Positions 50,798 through 59,608 of a stretch of 64,000 nucleotides of DNA are shown one piece after another; position 1 is the first letter of the stretch, and each line of letters begins with the position of its first letter. Source of the DNA: Actinomycetota bacterium (GTDB lineage: Bacteria; Actinomycetota; Thermoleophilia; RBG-16-64-13). The notes under the pieces are model-generated. The model made no database searches and had not been told where the DNA came from. It worked only from the letters and a program-made list of their open reading frames with translations. The position numbers and the translations under genes are program-made. The stretch covers positions 1 to 64,000 of the forward strand of contig JAHJSA010000088.1 in the NCBI GenBank assembly GCA_018830645.1. The letters are read 5' to 3'.

Positions 50798-51811
50798 TCA
50801 TCCGTCGGCGGTCCGGCCGAGTTCACGCTCGACGGCTTCGACGATGCCCTGCCGCACAGCCCCGGCACCGAAACGCAAGGCGTTGGCGATGGCGACGCGG
50901 GATGAGTTGCCATGGCAGATCACCACCAGGCCGCGAAGGCCAAGAAGGTAGGTGCCCCCGTACTCCTCCGGATCGAGCGCCGCACGCACTTCTCTCAAGG
51001 CCGGCCTGAGAAGTAGGCTGCCCACCTTCGACCGCAGGTCGGCCTCCCCCGCCTGACGCACCCGCAGCAGCAACGCGCGCGCCGTGCCCTCCAACAGCTT
51101 CAGAGCCACGTTGCCCGTGAAGCCGTCGGTGACCACCACGTCGGCAGCGTCGAACAGGAGGTCGCGCCCCTCCACGTTGCCCACGAAATCGAGGCCGGAA
51201 GCGGCGAGGAGCGAGTGGGCACCCAAGGCCAACTCGCTGCCCTTGGTCTCCTCCTCCCCGATGTTGAGCAACCCGACTCTCGGGCGCTCTATGTCGAGGG
51301 CGTAGCGGGCGAAGACCGAGCCGAGCGCGCCGAACTCGAGAAGATGCTCGGGGCGACAGTCGGCGTTGGCGCCGGCGTCCAGGAAGACGACAGGACCGCT
51401 CATGCCCGGCAGCACGGTGACTATGGCGGGGCGCTTCACTCCCCGCACCCGCTTCACGACCAGCAGCCCCGCCGCGAGCATGGCGCCCGTGCTCCCCGCG
51501 CCCACGAACCCCTGAGCCCGCCCCTCGCTGACGAGGCGGGCGCCCAAGACCGTCGACGACATCGGACGCCCCCGCACCGCCTTCGCGGGTTCCTCGTGCG
51601 AGGAGATGGTCGCCTCGCTCGGCACCAGCTCCACATTGGCGCTCCCGATCCCATCGAGATACGGCGCGACGATCTCTGGGCGCCCCACGAGAAGCACCTT
51701 CAGCTCAGGCGAAGCCGCTGCGCGAGCACCCGCGACCACCTCTTCGGGCGCGTGGTCGCCTCCCTCGGCGTCGAGCGCCAGGGTCACCATGCCGGCCGGT
51801 CGTGACTCCAC
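50798..51811 (-). CDS. plsX: Phosphate acyltransferase PlsX
   Basis: VTLALDAEGGDHAPEEVVAGA; VVTDGFTGNVALKLLEGTA. Confidence 0.95.
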   Translation of the reverse strand: MESRPAGMVTLALDAEGGDHAPEEVVAGARAAASPELKVLLVGRPEIVAPYLDGIGSANVELVPSEATISSHEEPAKAVRGRPMSSTVLGARLVSEGRAQGFVGAGSTGAMLAAGLLVVKRVRGVKRPAIVTVLPGMSGPVVFLDAGANADCRPEHLLEFGALGSVFARYALDIERPRVGLLNIGEEETKGSELALGAHSLLAASGLDFVGNVEGRDLLFDAADVVVTDGFTGNVALKLLEGTARALLLRVRQAGEADLRSKVGSLLLRPALREVRAALDPEEYGGTYLLGLRGLVVICHGNSSRVAIANALRFGAGAVRQGIVEAVERELGRTADG

Positions 51812-51911
51812 ACCTCACCTCGTCGATCGCTTCCCGCGCCTTCCTTTCACCGCCTACGATAGCAGCAGAAGGGAGCAGCACGAGAGTGGCGTCGCGCGTA
51901 CGCTACAATCC

Positions 51912-53681
51912 ATGGGGATGTCCACGTTCCGTCGCATGACCCAGCTCTTCCTCTCAGGTCACTGGCCCGGCCTCACCCTCTCGCTCGTCCTGGCGTTGGG
52001 CACCACCGCCATGGGGCTGGTGATCCCTTGGCTGGTGAAGATCACCATCGACCAGGCGCTCGTGACCGGACGGACCGGGCTCCTCCGGGCGCTCGTGGGA
52101 GGCATCGTGGCCGCGGGCCTCCTGCGCATGGCCCTGGCCTTCGGACGCCGTGTGGTGTCGGGGAAGGTGGCCTTGAAGGTGGAGACCGAGGTGCGTGACC
52201 GTCTCTTCGCGCACCTCCAGACCCTCGGCCTCGACTTCTACCTGCGCTCTCAGACGGGCCAGCTGATCTCGCGATCCATCGCCGATGTACGCGCCGTTCG
52301 CATGTTCCTCGGTTACGGCCTCATCTTCATCGTGACCCATGTGACCACTCTGGTGGCGGTCACCGTGATCCTGCTCGTGCTTCAGCCGCGCCTGGCCCTG
52401 CTCAGCCTGGCCCCCATGCCCCTCATCCTCGTGGTGGCGCGGGTCTTCAGCCACAAACTCCACCCGACGCTCTGGGCGATCCAACAGCGGGTCGCCGAAC
52501 TCACCGCCGTCGCGGAAGAACGCATCACGGGTATCAGGGTGATCAAGGCCTTCGCGGTTGAGGACATCCAGCAAGAAGCCTTCGCTGAAGCCTCCGATCG
52601 CATCTATCGGCAGAACCTGGAGGCCGCCTCTATCCGGGGGCGCTATGTCCCCCTCCTCGGCTTCCTTCCAAGCCTGAGTCTGATCATCATCCTCTTCTAC
52701 GGCGGGCGCCTAGTGGTGCTCGACCAGATGACCCTGGGGAGTCTCGTGGCTTTCAACGGCTACGTGTTGCTGCTGGTGTGGCCTCTCCGCATGCTCGGGA
52801 TGCTGGTGAGCTGGGCGGCGCGCGCTATCGCATCGGGAGAGCGGGTGCTGGAACTCCTCGACGAGACGGCTCGCGTAACCGACCGAGCCACGGCGAGGCC
52901 CCTTCCCCGGGTGAGGGGCGCCATCGAGTTCCACGACGTCACGTTTTCATACGGCGACCGGCGTGTCCTCGACGGCATCTCTCTGAAGGTGGAACCCGGC
53001 GAGACGGTGGCGCTCGTGGGGCCGACGGGGTGCGGCAAGAGCACCCTGGCCCACCTGGTGCTGCGCTTCTACGACCCTATCGACGGCACCGTGACCATCG
53101 ACGGACACGACCTGCGCGACGTGACGTTGGCCTCTCTGCGTCGTTCCATCGGCCTCGTCGACCAGGACCCGTTCCTGTTCAGCCTCTCGGTTCGTGACAA
53201 CATCCGCTACGGCGACCCCGAGGCGTCTCCTCGGCGCGTGGAAGCGGCCGCCCACGCCGCGGCGGCCCACGACTTCATCGAAGCGCTTCCTCAAGGGTAC
53301 GACACGGTCATCGGCGAGCGGGGAATGACCCTGAGCGGCGGCCAGCGCCAGCGGCTGGCCTTGGCGCGGGCGCTGCTCATCGACCCGCCGATCCTCGTGC
53401 TCGATGATGCCACCTCCAGCGTCGACGCCGAGACGGAGACCAGGATCCTCGAAGCTCTCGGTGGGCAGCGTGGGAACCGCACGTCGATCATCGTGGCACA
53501 TCGTCCCTCGACGGTCATGCTGGCCGACCGCGTGATCCTGCTCGACGCCGGTCGCATCGTCCGCAGCGGCCCGCCCACTGAGGTGCCGTGGCAGCAGATC
53601 CTCGTGCGCGAGGCCGAACAGGCGCTCGAGCGGGACATCGCCGCCGCCCACCGCGAGCGACTCCGAGAGACGTCGCTGTGA
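51912..53681 (+). CDS. ABC exporter half-transporter, degenerate catalytic site subunit
   Basis: 6 TM; VGPTGCGKST; LSGGQRQRLALARALLIDPPILVLDDATSSVD (Asp in place of catalytic Glu). Confidence 0.92.
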   Translation: MGMSTFRRMTQLFLSGHWPGLTLSLVLALGTTAMGLVIPWLVKITIDQALVTGRTGLLRALVGGIVAAGLLRMALAFGRRVVSGKVALKVETEVRDRLFAHLQTLGLDFYLRSQTGQLISRSIADVRAVRMFLGYGLIFIVTHVTTLVAVTVILLVLQPRLALLSLAPMPLILVVARVFSHKLHPTLWAIQQRVAELTAVAEERITGIRVIKAFAVEDIQQEAFAEASDRIYRQNLEAASIRGRYVPLLGFLPSLSLIIILFYGGRLVVLDQMTLGSLVAFNGYVLLLVWPLRMLGMLVSWAARAIASGERVLELLDETARVTDRATARPLPRVRGAIEFHDVTFSYGDRRVLDGISLKVEPGETVALVGPTGCGKSTLAHLVLRFYDPIDGTVTIDGHDLRDVTLASLRRSIGLVDQDPFLFSLSVRDNIRYGDPEASPRRVEAAAHAAAAHDFIEALPQGYDTVIGERGMTLSGGQRQRLALARALLIDPPILVLDDATSSVDAETETRILEALGGQRGNRTSIIVAHRPSTVMLADRVILLDAGRIVRSGPPTEVPWQQILVREAEQALERDIAAAHRERLRETSL

Positions 53682-55489
53682 CGCCCCGCGGCGATCCGCG
53701 TGGGGAACTCCCCGAAGACCCGAGGTCCGGGCTGCGCGTATGGCTGAACCGGCGCCACGTGCTCCGTCTGGCCGCGTTCGGCTGGGCCTACCGTTGGCAG
53801 GCGCTCGGCTCCATGGTCGCGATGCTGGCGGTCACCGCCACGGGCCTCACCGGCCCCTACCTGCTGCGCCTGGCCATCGACAAGGGCATCGCCGGCAAGG
53901 ACCTCTCCTACCTCGGTTGGGTGGCCGCGCTCTACCTCCTCGCGGGGATGCTGGGGGCGGTGTTCCACGGCGTCCAGACCTACGGCGTGAATTGGGTGGG
54001 ACAACGCGTGATCCGAGATCTGCGCGACAGGCTCTTCCGCCACCTCACCTCCCTCGACATCGACTACTACTCGCGCCAGCGGGCCGGCTGGATCATCTCC
54101 CGCCTCACGAACGACATCGAAGCCCTGGAGACCCTCCTGGTAGACGGCGTGGCGCAACTCGTGGTGAACTCGCTCACGTTGACGGGGGCCGTGATTATCT
54201 TGTTCGGCATGGACTGGCGCCTCGCGGTCGTGACCATGGCGGTGATGCCGGTGCTGCTCCTGGGCACCGCCGTCTTCCGGGTGAAAGCTCAGAAGGCATA
54301 CCGGCGTGTGCGCTCGGCGGTGGCCGACGTCACCGTCTCCCTGCAGGAGTCGCTCAGCGGCATCCGGGTCATCCAGGCGTTCCGTCGCGAGGAACGCAAC
54401 ATGCAGGCCTTCTCCGCAGTGAACGACGTCAATCGTAAGGCCAACCTGGACACCGTCTACCTCTCCGGTGTCTACTTTCCCTCGGTCGAGTTCCTGAGTG
54501 CCGTCTCCACGGGCCTCATCCTCCTCTACGGCGGGTCGCGGGTGGCCGACGGGGATCTAACGGTGGGCATCCTGGCGGCGTTCATCGGCTATCTGTCGAG
54601 CTTCTTCGATCCGGTGGAGTCGCTCTCCGAGCTCTACAACACCCTTCAGTCCTCGGGCGCCGCGTTGGAGAAGATCATGTCGGTGCTCGACACCGAACCG
54701 GGGGACGCCGAGCTCCTTGGCGCCCTTACGGCGGGTGGCATAGCGGGCGCACTCGCCTGCGAGGATGTCTCATTCTCCTACGGCGCAGACAGCGAAGAGG
54801 TGCTCGACGGTGTGACGCTCTCGATCCCCGCCGGACAGCGGGTGTCGCTGGTGGGGCCGACCGGGGCAGGGAAGAGCACCCTCGCCAAGCTCTTCCTCCG
54901 TTTCTACCAACCCACCTCGGGCCGGATAACGGTCGACGGAGCGGACCTGCGGGACTACGATATCCGCGACTACCGCAGGCATGTGGGCTACGTCCCCCAG
55001 GAGCCGTACCTGTTCACCGGTTCGGTGCTCGACAACATCAGGCTGGCCGATCCCCAGGCCGACCGTGCCGAGGCGGAGCGGCCCGCGCTGGAGCTTGGAG
55101 TGCACGACCTCTTCCTCGCTCTGCCGGCAGGCTACGACACGGAGGTGCGCGAGCGAGGGTTGGCGCTCTCCGCGGGCGAGCGCCAACTCGTGTCGTTCGC
55201 TCGGGCGTTCTTCGCGAAGCCTGCTGTGCTGATCCTCGACGAGGCCACCTCCAGCGTCGATCCCGGCACTGAGTACCGCATCGAAGCCGCCCTTTCGCGC
55301 CTGCTCGAGGGCAGGACCTCACTCGTCATAGCCCACCGCCTCTCCACCGTGGAGAATTCGGACCGCATCCTCGTGATGGAGGATGGTCGAATCGTCGAGG
55401 ACGGTGACCACCACTCGCTGCTCGCCGCCGGCGGACCCTACGCGCGTCTCTACCGTTCGCAGCTTCGCTCGGTTGAAGGTCCCGCGTAA
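53678..55489 (+). CDS. ABC exporter half-transporter, consensus catalytic subunit
   Basis: 6 TM; VGPTGAGKST; LSAGERQLVSFARAFFAKPAVLILDEATSSVD; GTGA overlap with upstream subunit. Confidence 0.92.
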   Translation: MTPRGDPRGELPEDPRSGLRVWLNRRHVLRLAAFGWAYRWQALGSMVAMLAVTATGLTGPYLLRLAIDKGIAGKDLSYLGWVAALYLLAGMLGAVFHGVQTYGVNWVGQRVIRDLRDRLFRHLTSLDIDYYSRQRAGWIISRLTNDIEALETLLVDGVAQLVVNSLTLTGAVIILFGMDWRLAVVTMAVMPVLLLGTAVFRVKAQKAYRRVRSAVADVTVSLQESLSGIRVIQAFRREERNMQAFSAVNDVNRKANLDTVYLSGVYFPSVEFLSAVSTGLILLYGGSRVADGDLTVGILAAFIGYLSSFFDPVESLSELYNTLQSSGAALEKIMSVLDTEPGDAELLGALTAGGIAGALACEDVSFSYGADSEEVLDGVTLSIPAGQRVSLVGPTGAGKSTLAKLFLRFYQPTSGRITVDGADLRDYDIRDYRRHVGYVPQEPYLFTGSVLDNIRLADPQADRAEAERPALELGVHDLFLALPAGYDTEVRERGLALSAGERQLVSFARAFFAKPAVLILDEATSSVDPGTEYRIEAALSRLLEGRTSLVIAHRLSTVENSDRILVMEDGRIVEDGDHHSLLAAGGPYARLYRSQLRSVEGPA

Positions 55490-55542
55490 CGGCAGAGCGC
55501 GCTCCGCGTTTCTAATCCCTGCAGAGAGCGTGCAGATACCCA

Positions 55543-55571
55543 TTGCGCTACGAACGTTTGTTCGCTATAGT
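55543..55571 (+). promoter_or_regulatory. Promoter P1 of sigma gene with LexA-like SOS box in the spacer
   Basis: TTGCGC-17 nt-TATAGT; CGAACGTTTGTTCG (55551-55564) between -35 and -10. Confidence 0.65.
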
Positions 55572-55608
55572 GGTTGGCAACGGAATATTCTGAGGTTTCG
55601 AACCGATC

Positions 55609-55641
55609 GGTATGGACAACCATACCCCCCAGAGGTACAAT
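55609..55641 (+). promoter_or_regulatory. Promoter P2 of sigma gene overlapping an inverted repeat
   Basis: TGGACA-17 nt-TACAAT; inverted repeat GGTATGG-ACAA-CCATACC covers -35. Confidence 0.5.
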
Positions 55642-55711
55642 GCGCGGGTTTGCTTAACAAGGCTTCCGCAAAGTAGAGTCTGGGAAGAACCCCCACGCAG
55701 AATGCGTAGAC

Positions 55712-56812
55712 GTGAGAGTGAAGGCGATGGAGACCGATACGACGATAACGATCGAATGCCGCCAAGTGGCCGATGTGGGCGAACTCTGCCTGATCGGTCA
55801 GGAGCGCGGCTACGTGACCAGTGACGAGATCATGGGCCTCGTGGAAGAGCTGGACATGCCCACGGAGGACATCGAGGACCTCTACTCGCAGCTGTTCGAT
55901 CTCTCGATTGAAGTGTACGAGCAGAGCCCTGTGGTGCAGGGCGCCCTCGAGCAGCCGGAGCCCACGCTCGATCTCTCGATAGAGACGGTCACGCACGACC
56001 CCTTGCGGCTCTATCTCAAGGAGGCCGGTGAGATCCTCTTGCTCACGAAGCAGCAGGAGATCGACCTCGCCATTCGCATCGAGATGGGCGACAAGCGCGC
56101 GAAGGATCTCATGATCCAATCGAATCTGCGCCTGGTCATCTCGATCGCCAAGAACTACTACACGCAGGACATGGATCTGCTCGACCTGATCCAGGAGGGC
56201 AACACCGGCCTCATCCGCGCCGTGGAGAAGTTCGACTACCGCAAGGGCTTCAAATTCTCCACCTACGCCACGTGGTGGATCCGTCAGGCCATCACCCGCG
56301 CCATCGCGAACCAGGACCGGAACATCCGTATCCCGGTGCACATGATCGAGAAGATCAACAAGATGGTGCGCACCGAGCGCAAACTCCTACAGGAGACCGG
56401 CCGGGAACCGAGCGATGACGAACTCGGCGCGGAACTCAACATCGACTCGCAAGAGATCCGCGAGATGCGGAAGATCGCGCAGCGCACCACCTCGCTCGAG
56501 ACACCCATCGGTGACGAGGAAGATGCCGAGCTGGGCGACTTCATCGAGAACAGCAGCACCCCGGATCCCGCCGAGGCGGTGCACAGCATCATCGCCAAAG
56601 AGAGCCTCGACCGCGTGCTGCGCAGCATGGACGAGCGCGAACGCAAGGTGATCGAACTCCGGTTCGGGCTGAAGGGCGAGCATCCACGCACCCTTGCGGA
56701 AGTCAGCTCCCGCTTCAACGTGAGCCGCGAGCGTATCCGCCAGATCGAAGCCAAGGCCCTCGAGACGATCAAGAACTCCGTGGACATCCAAGCGCTTCGA
56801 GAGACCGCTTGA
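55712..56812 (+). CDS. rpoD: RNA polymerase sigma factor, RpoD/SigA family
   Basis: [54 protein letters not shown]; region 4 [11 protein letters not shown]. Confidence 0.95.
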   Translation: MRVKAMETDTTITIECRQVADVGELCLIGQERGYVTSDEIMGLVEELDMPTEDIEDLYSQLFDLSIEVYEQSPVVQGALEQPEPTLDLSIETVTHDPLRLYLKEAGEILLLTKQQEIDLAIRIEMGDKRAKDLMIQSNLRLVISIAKNYYTQDMDLLDLIQEGNTGLIRAVEKFDYRKGFKFSTYATWWIRQAITRAIANQDRNIRIPVHMIEKINKMVRTERKLLQETGREPSDDELGAELNIDSQEIREMRKIAQRTTSLETPIGDEEDAELGDFIENSSTPDPAEAVHSIIAKESLDRVLRSMDERERKVIELRFGLKGEHPRTLAEVSSRFNVSRERIRQIEAKALETIKNSVDIQALRETA

Positions 56813-56855
56813 AGAGCGTAGGGTGAGGAACCCGCTCCACACAGAGACCGCCTAA

Positions 56856-57019
56856 GAGCTCGTTTCGGAATGACGCTGCGCCGCCAGGGCGCGATGGGTG
56901 AGAGTGCGAGACAAGGACGCAGGGAGCGTTCGTAGCGGCGCTACGGGCGCGACTGAGGACGCCGCATCGCGCCGCCCAGCGTGGCCGCGGCGGCCAAGGT
57001 TTCGTTCTGAGACGAGCTC
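56856..57019. repeat. Intergenic element bounded by ~19-bp imperfect terminal inverted repeats, central CGTAGC-GGC-GCTACG hairpin
   Basis: GAGCTCGTTTCGGAATGA ... TTCGTTCTGAGACGAGCTC. Confidence 0.6.
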
Positions 57020-57020
57020 C

Positions 57021-57054
57021 AAGAAGAAGGAGCCCCGCGGGGCTCCTTCTTCTT
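57021..57054. terminator. Perfect 34-bp palindrome, bidirectional terminator between rpoD(+) and coaBC(-)
   Basis: AAGAAGAAGGAGCCCCG|CGGGGCTCCTTCTTCTT. Confidence 0.85.
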
Positions 57055-57078
57055 GGTCGTCCTACGCTCCGCCCAAGG

Positions 57079-58308
57079 TCACGTCACCGGGAGGAACTCA
57101 CCTCGGCGGGCGCGCACCTCACGGGCGGTGTGGTCGAGGATGATCTCGGCCACCGTCTCCTTCGGCGCCCGCCCTACCTTCGACTCCCCGCCCGGGGTGA
57201 GGATGATCACCTCGTTGTAGTCGGAGTTGAAGCCGATGTCGCTGCGCGAGATATCGTTGAACACGATCATGTCCAGGTTCTTGCGCTTCAGCTTCTCACG
57301 GGAGCGGCTCAGGCCCTCGGGCCCGAACTCGGCCGCGAAGCCCACGATGAACTGCCCGTCTCGACGTTCGGTCGCGACCTCGCACAGGATGTCGGCGGTC
57401 GGTTCCAGACGGACGCTGAGGTGATCTTGACTCTTGCCCATCTTTCCGGCAGCAGTGTCGATGGCTTGGTAGTCGGCCACAGCCGCCGCCATGAAGAGGA
57501 TATCGATATCGGGTAGCAGATCCATGACCTTCCGGTACATCGCCCGCGCCGTCGGTGTGTCGTGTTCCCGTACGCCCGGTGCCCTGGGGAGATCGATATT
57601 GGCCTTGATCAAATCGACTGAAGCGCCACGGTCGAAAGCAGCGCGGGCCAGCGCGACGCCCATCTTGCCGGAACTCCTGTTGCCCATGTAGCGCACGGCG
57701 TCGATGGGCTCCCGCGTGCCGCCGGCGGTGATCGCCACCCGCATTCCCCGCAAGTCGGTCTTCCGCACGACCTGCAATCTGTGCTTCACCTCGGCCACGA
57801 TACTGTCGGGCTCAGCCATGCGCCCCGACCCATACACGCCGCAGGCCAATTCCCCCGCGCCGGGCTCCACCACAAAGACGCCCTGCTCGCGGAGCGTCGC
57901 CACGTTGCGCTGGGTGGCGGGGTGGTTCCACATGTTCGTGTTCATGGACGGCGCAGCGACGACGGTGCCCGAGTACGCCAGATAGGTGGCGGTGAGGAGA
58001 TTGTCGGCGAGGCCGTTCGCCATCTTGGCCAGGGTGTTCGCGGTCAAGGGCGCGATGACGAACAGATCGGCCGCGTTGCCCTCCTCGATGTGGGCTATGG
58101 TCGAGTCGGCCCGCAACAGGTCGCCGGTGTGCACCGCGTGCCCCGAAAGCGTCTCGAAGGTGAGAGGCGCGACGAAGCGGGTTGCCGCGTCCGTCATGAT
58201 CACACGCACGTCCATGCCCGCCTTCTGCAGACCACGCAGCAGTTCCGCCGACTTGTACGCGGCGATACCGCCGGTGACTCCGAGGAGAACGGTAGGCTGA
58301 CCGGTCAT
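57079..58308 (-). CDS. coaBC: Bifunctional phosphopantothenoylcysteine decarboxylase/synthetase
   Basis: VLLGVTGGIAAYKSAELLRGL; PSMNTNMWNHPATQ; ITAGGTREPIDAVRYMGNRSSGKMG. Confidence 0.96.
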   Translation of the reverse strand: MTGQPTVLLGVTGGIAAYKSAELLRGLQKAGMDVRVIMTDAATRFVAPLTFETLSGHAVHTGDLLRADSTIAHIEEGNAADLFVIAPLTANTLAKMANGLADNLLTATYLAYSGTVVAAPSMNTNMWNHPATQRNVATLREQGVFVVEPGAGELACGVYGSGRMAEPDSIVAEVKHRLQVVRKTDLRGMRVAITAGGTREPIDAVRYMGNRSSGKMGVALARAAFDRGASVDLIKANIDLPRAPGVREHDTPTARAMYRKVMDLLPDIDILFMAAAVADYQAIDTAAGKMGKSQDHLSVRLEPTADILCEVATERRDGQFIVGFAAEFGPEGLSRSREKLKRKNLDMIVFNDISRSDIGFNSDYNEVIILTPGGESKVGRAPKETVAEIILDHTAREVRARRGEFLPVT

Positions 58309-58347
58309 CTTGAGGTGCCCGACACGATGATGCTCGGGACGCGCGCC

Positions 58348-58623
58348 CTAGTGGTCGACGCGGAGTGTGTAGCCCACCTCGCTCCGGGTGACCTCTTCCA
58401 TCGCGGTGCTCAGGTGGTTGCGCGAGACCGTGGTGACCAGAGGTGGCGCGAGGTCTTCGTAGCCGACGCCGTCGCCAAGGCTCCGGTAGTAGCTATTGAT
58501 CTGCCGGGCACGCTTCGCAGCCACCATGACGGCGGTATACCGCGTGAGAGCCTGGTCGTTCGGGTCTTTGGTCTCACGAAGCCCGGCCATCAACTCGTCG
58601 ACGGTGGGGTTCTCCATGCCCAT
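58348..58623 (-). CDS. rpoZ: RNA polymerase omega subunit
   Basis: NDQALTRYTAVMVAAKRARQINSYYR. Confidence 0.88.
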   Translation of the reverse strand: MGMENPTVDELMAGLRETKDPNDQALTRYTAVMVAAKRARQINSYYRSLGDGVGYEDLAPPLVTTVSRNHLSTAMEEVTRSEVGYTLRVDH

Positions 58624-58626
58624 GCA

Positions 58627-59211
58627 TCACCTCGCTGGATCGTTCTCTCGGATTCTCTCGATCACGGAGCGGAGTCGCTCCGCAGCCTCATCCACATCGT
58701 CGTTCACTATAACATAGTGGAATTCCCTGCTCTCCCGCAGGGCGTCGTGCGCGAGCTCTTCCATCTCGTCGCGCGCGTGATCCATGCGCACCTCGATGGC
58801 CTCTTCCGACTCGGTGTTGCGACGACGGAGTCGGTCCTCGAGCTCCCGCAGCGACGGCGGAGCGATGAAGACCATCGCGGCGTCCGGCTTCCTCGCGATG
58901 ACCTGACGGGCGCCCTGCAGCTCGATCTCCAGGATGACGTCGCGACCGGCCTCGAGATTCGTGAGCACCGGCAGGGCGGGGGTGCCGTAGAGGTTGTCCC
59001 CGTACACGGCCCACTCCAGGAACTCGCCTGCTTCCGCGCGACGTACGAACTCATCCCGCGGCACGTGATAGTACTCGATACCTTCGCGCTCGCCCGCCCG
59101 GCGCGGGCGCGTCGTGGCAGACACGGAGACCGCTAGGTGGTCGAACTGGGGTACTACGCGAGCGATCAGGGTCCCCTTGCCCGCACCAGAGGGGCCGGAG
59201 ATGACGATCAA
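58627..59211 (-). CDS. gmk: Guanylate kinase
   Basis: MIVISGPSGAGKGTLIARV; SVSATTRPRRAGEREGIEYY. Confidence 0.97.
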   Translation of the reverse strand: MIVISGPSGAGKGTLIARVVPQFDHLAVSVSATTRPRRAGEREGIEYYHVPRDEFVRRAEAGEFLEWAVYGDNLYGTPALPVLTNLEAGRDVILEIELQGARQVIARKPDAAMVFIAPPSLRELEDRLRRRNTESEEAIEVRMDHARDEMEELAHDALRESREFHYVIVNDDVDEAAERLRSVIERIRENDPAR

Positions 59212-59233
59212 CGTGGCGATAGCGGGCCTCCGC

Positions 59234-59566
59234 CTATCCCCTCAGATGATCAACGAGCTCGCGTCGCTGCCGCGGCGTCAGACCGATGACGGTCTTGGAA
59301 GGACTCACCCGGCACCGCTCGAGGATGCGCGACGTCTTCACTCGGCCGAACTTGGGGACGGCCATGATGAGATCGAAGACCTTGGCAGTGTGGACATACT
59401 CCGGAGGCTCGACGAGGATCTCCTCGATACGGGCCTCCCCTTTCTTCAGCAAGTCCTTCAGTCGGGCCCGCTCGGTCCTGATGCTGTTCGCCCTGTTCAG
59501 GGCTTCCATACGCTGTTGATGCGTGCGACCAGGAGTCTGCGCCGATGTGGTGGGGGGGTTACTCAT
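59234..59566 (-). CDS. mihF: Actinobacterial-type integration host factor (mIHF)
   Basis: VPKFGRVKTSRILERCRVSPSKTVIGLTPRQRRELVDHL; adjacent to gmk/rpoZ. Confidence 0.92.
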   Translation of the reverse strand: MSNPPTTSAQTPGRTHQQRMEALNRANSIRTERARLKDLLKKGEARIEEILVEPPEYVHTAKVFDLIMAVPKFGRVKTSRILERCRVSPSKTVIGLTPRQRRELVDHLRG

Positions 59567-59608
59567 AGCGGTGATTATGGCGCATGGTGCCTGGCGACGC
59601 AACAGTAT

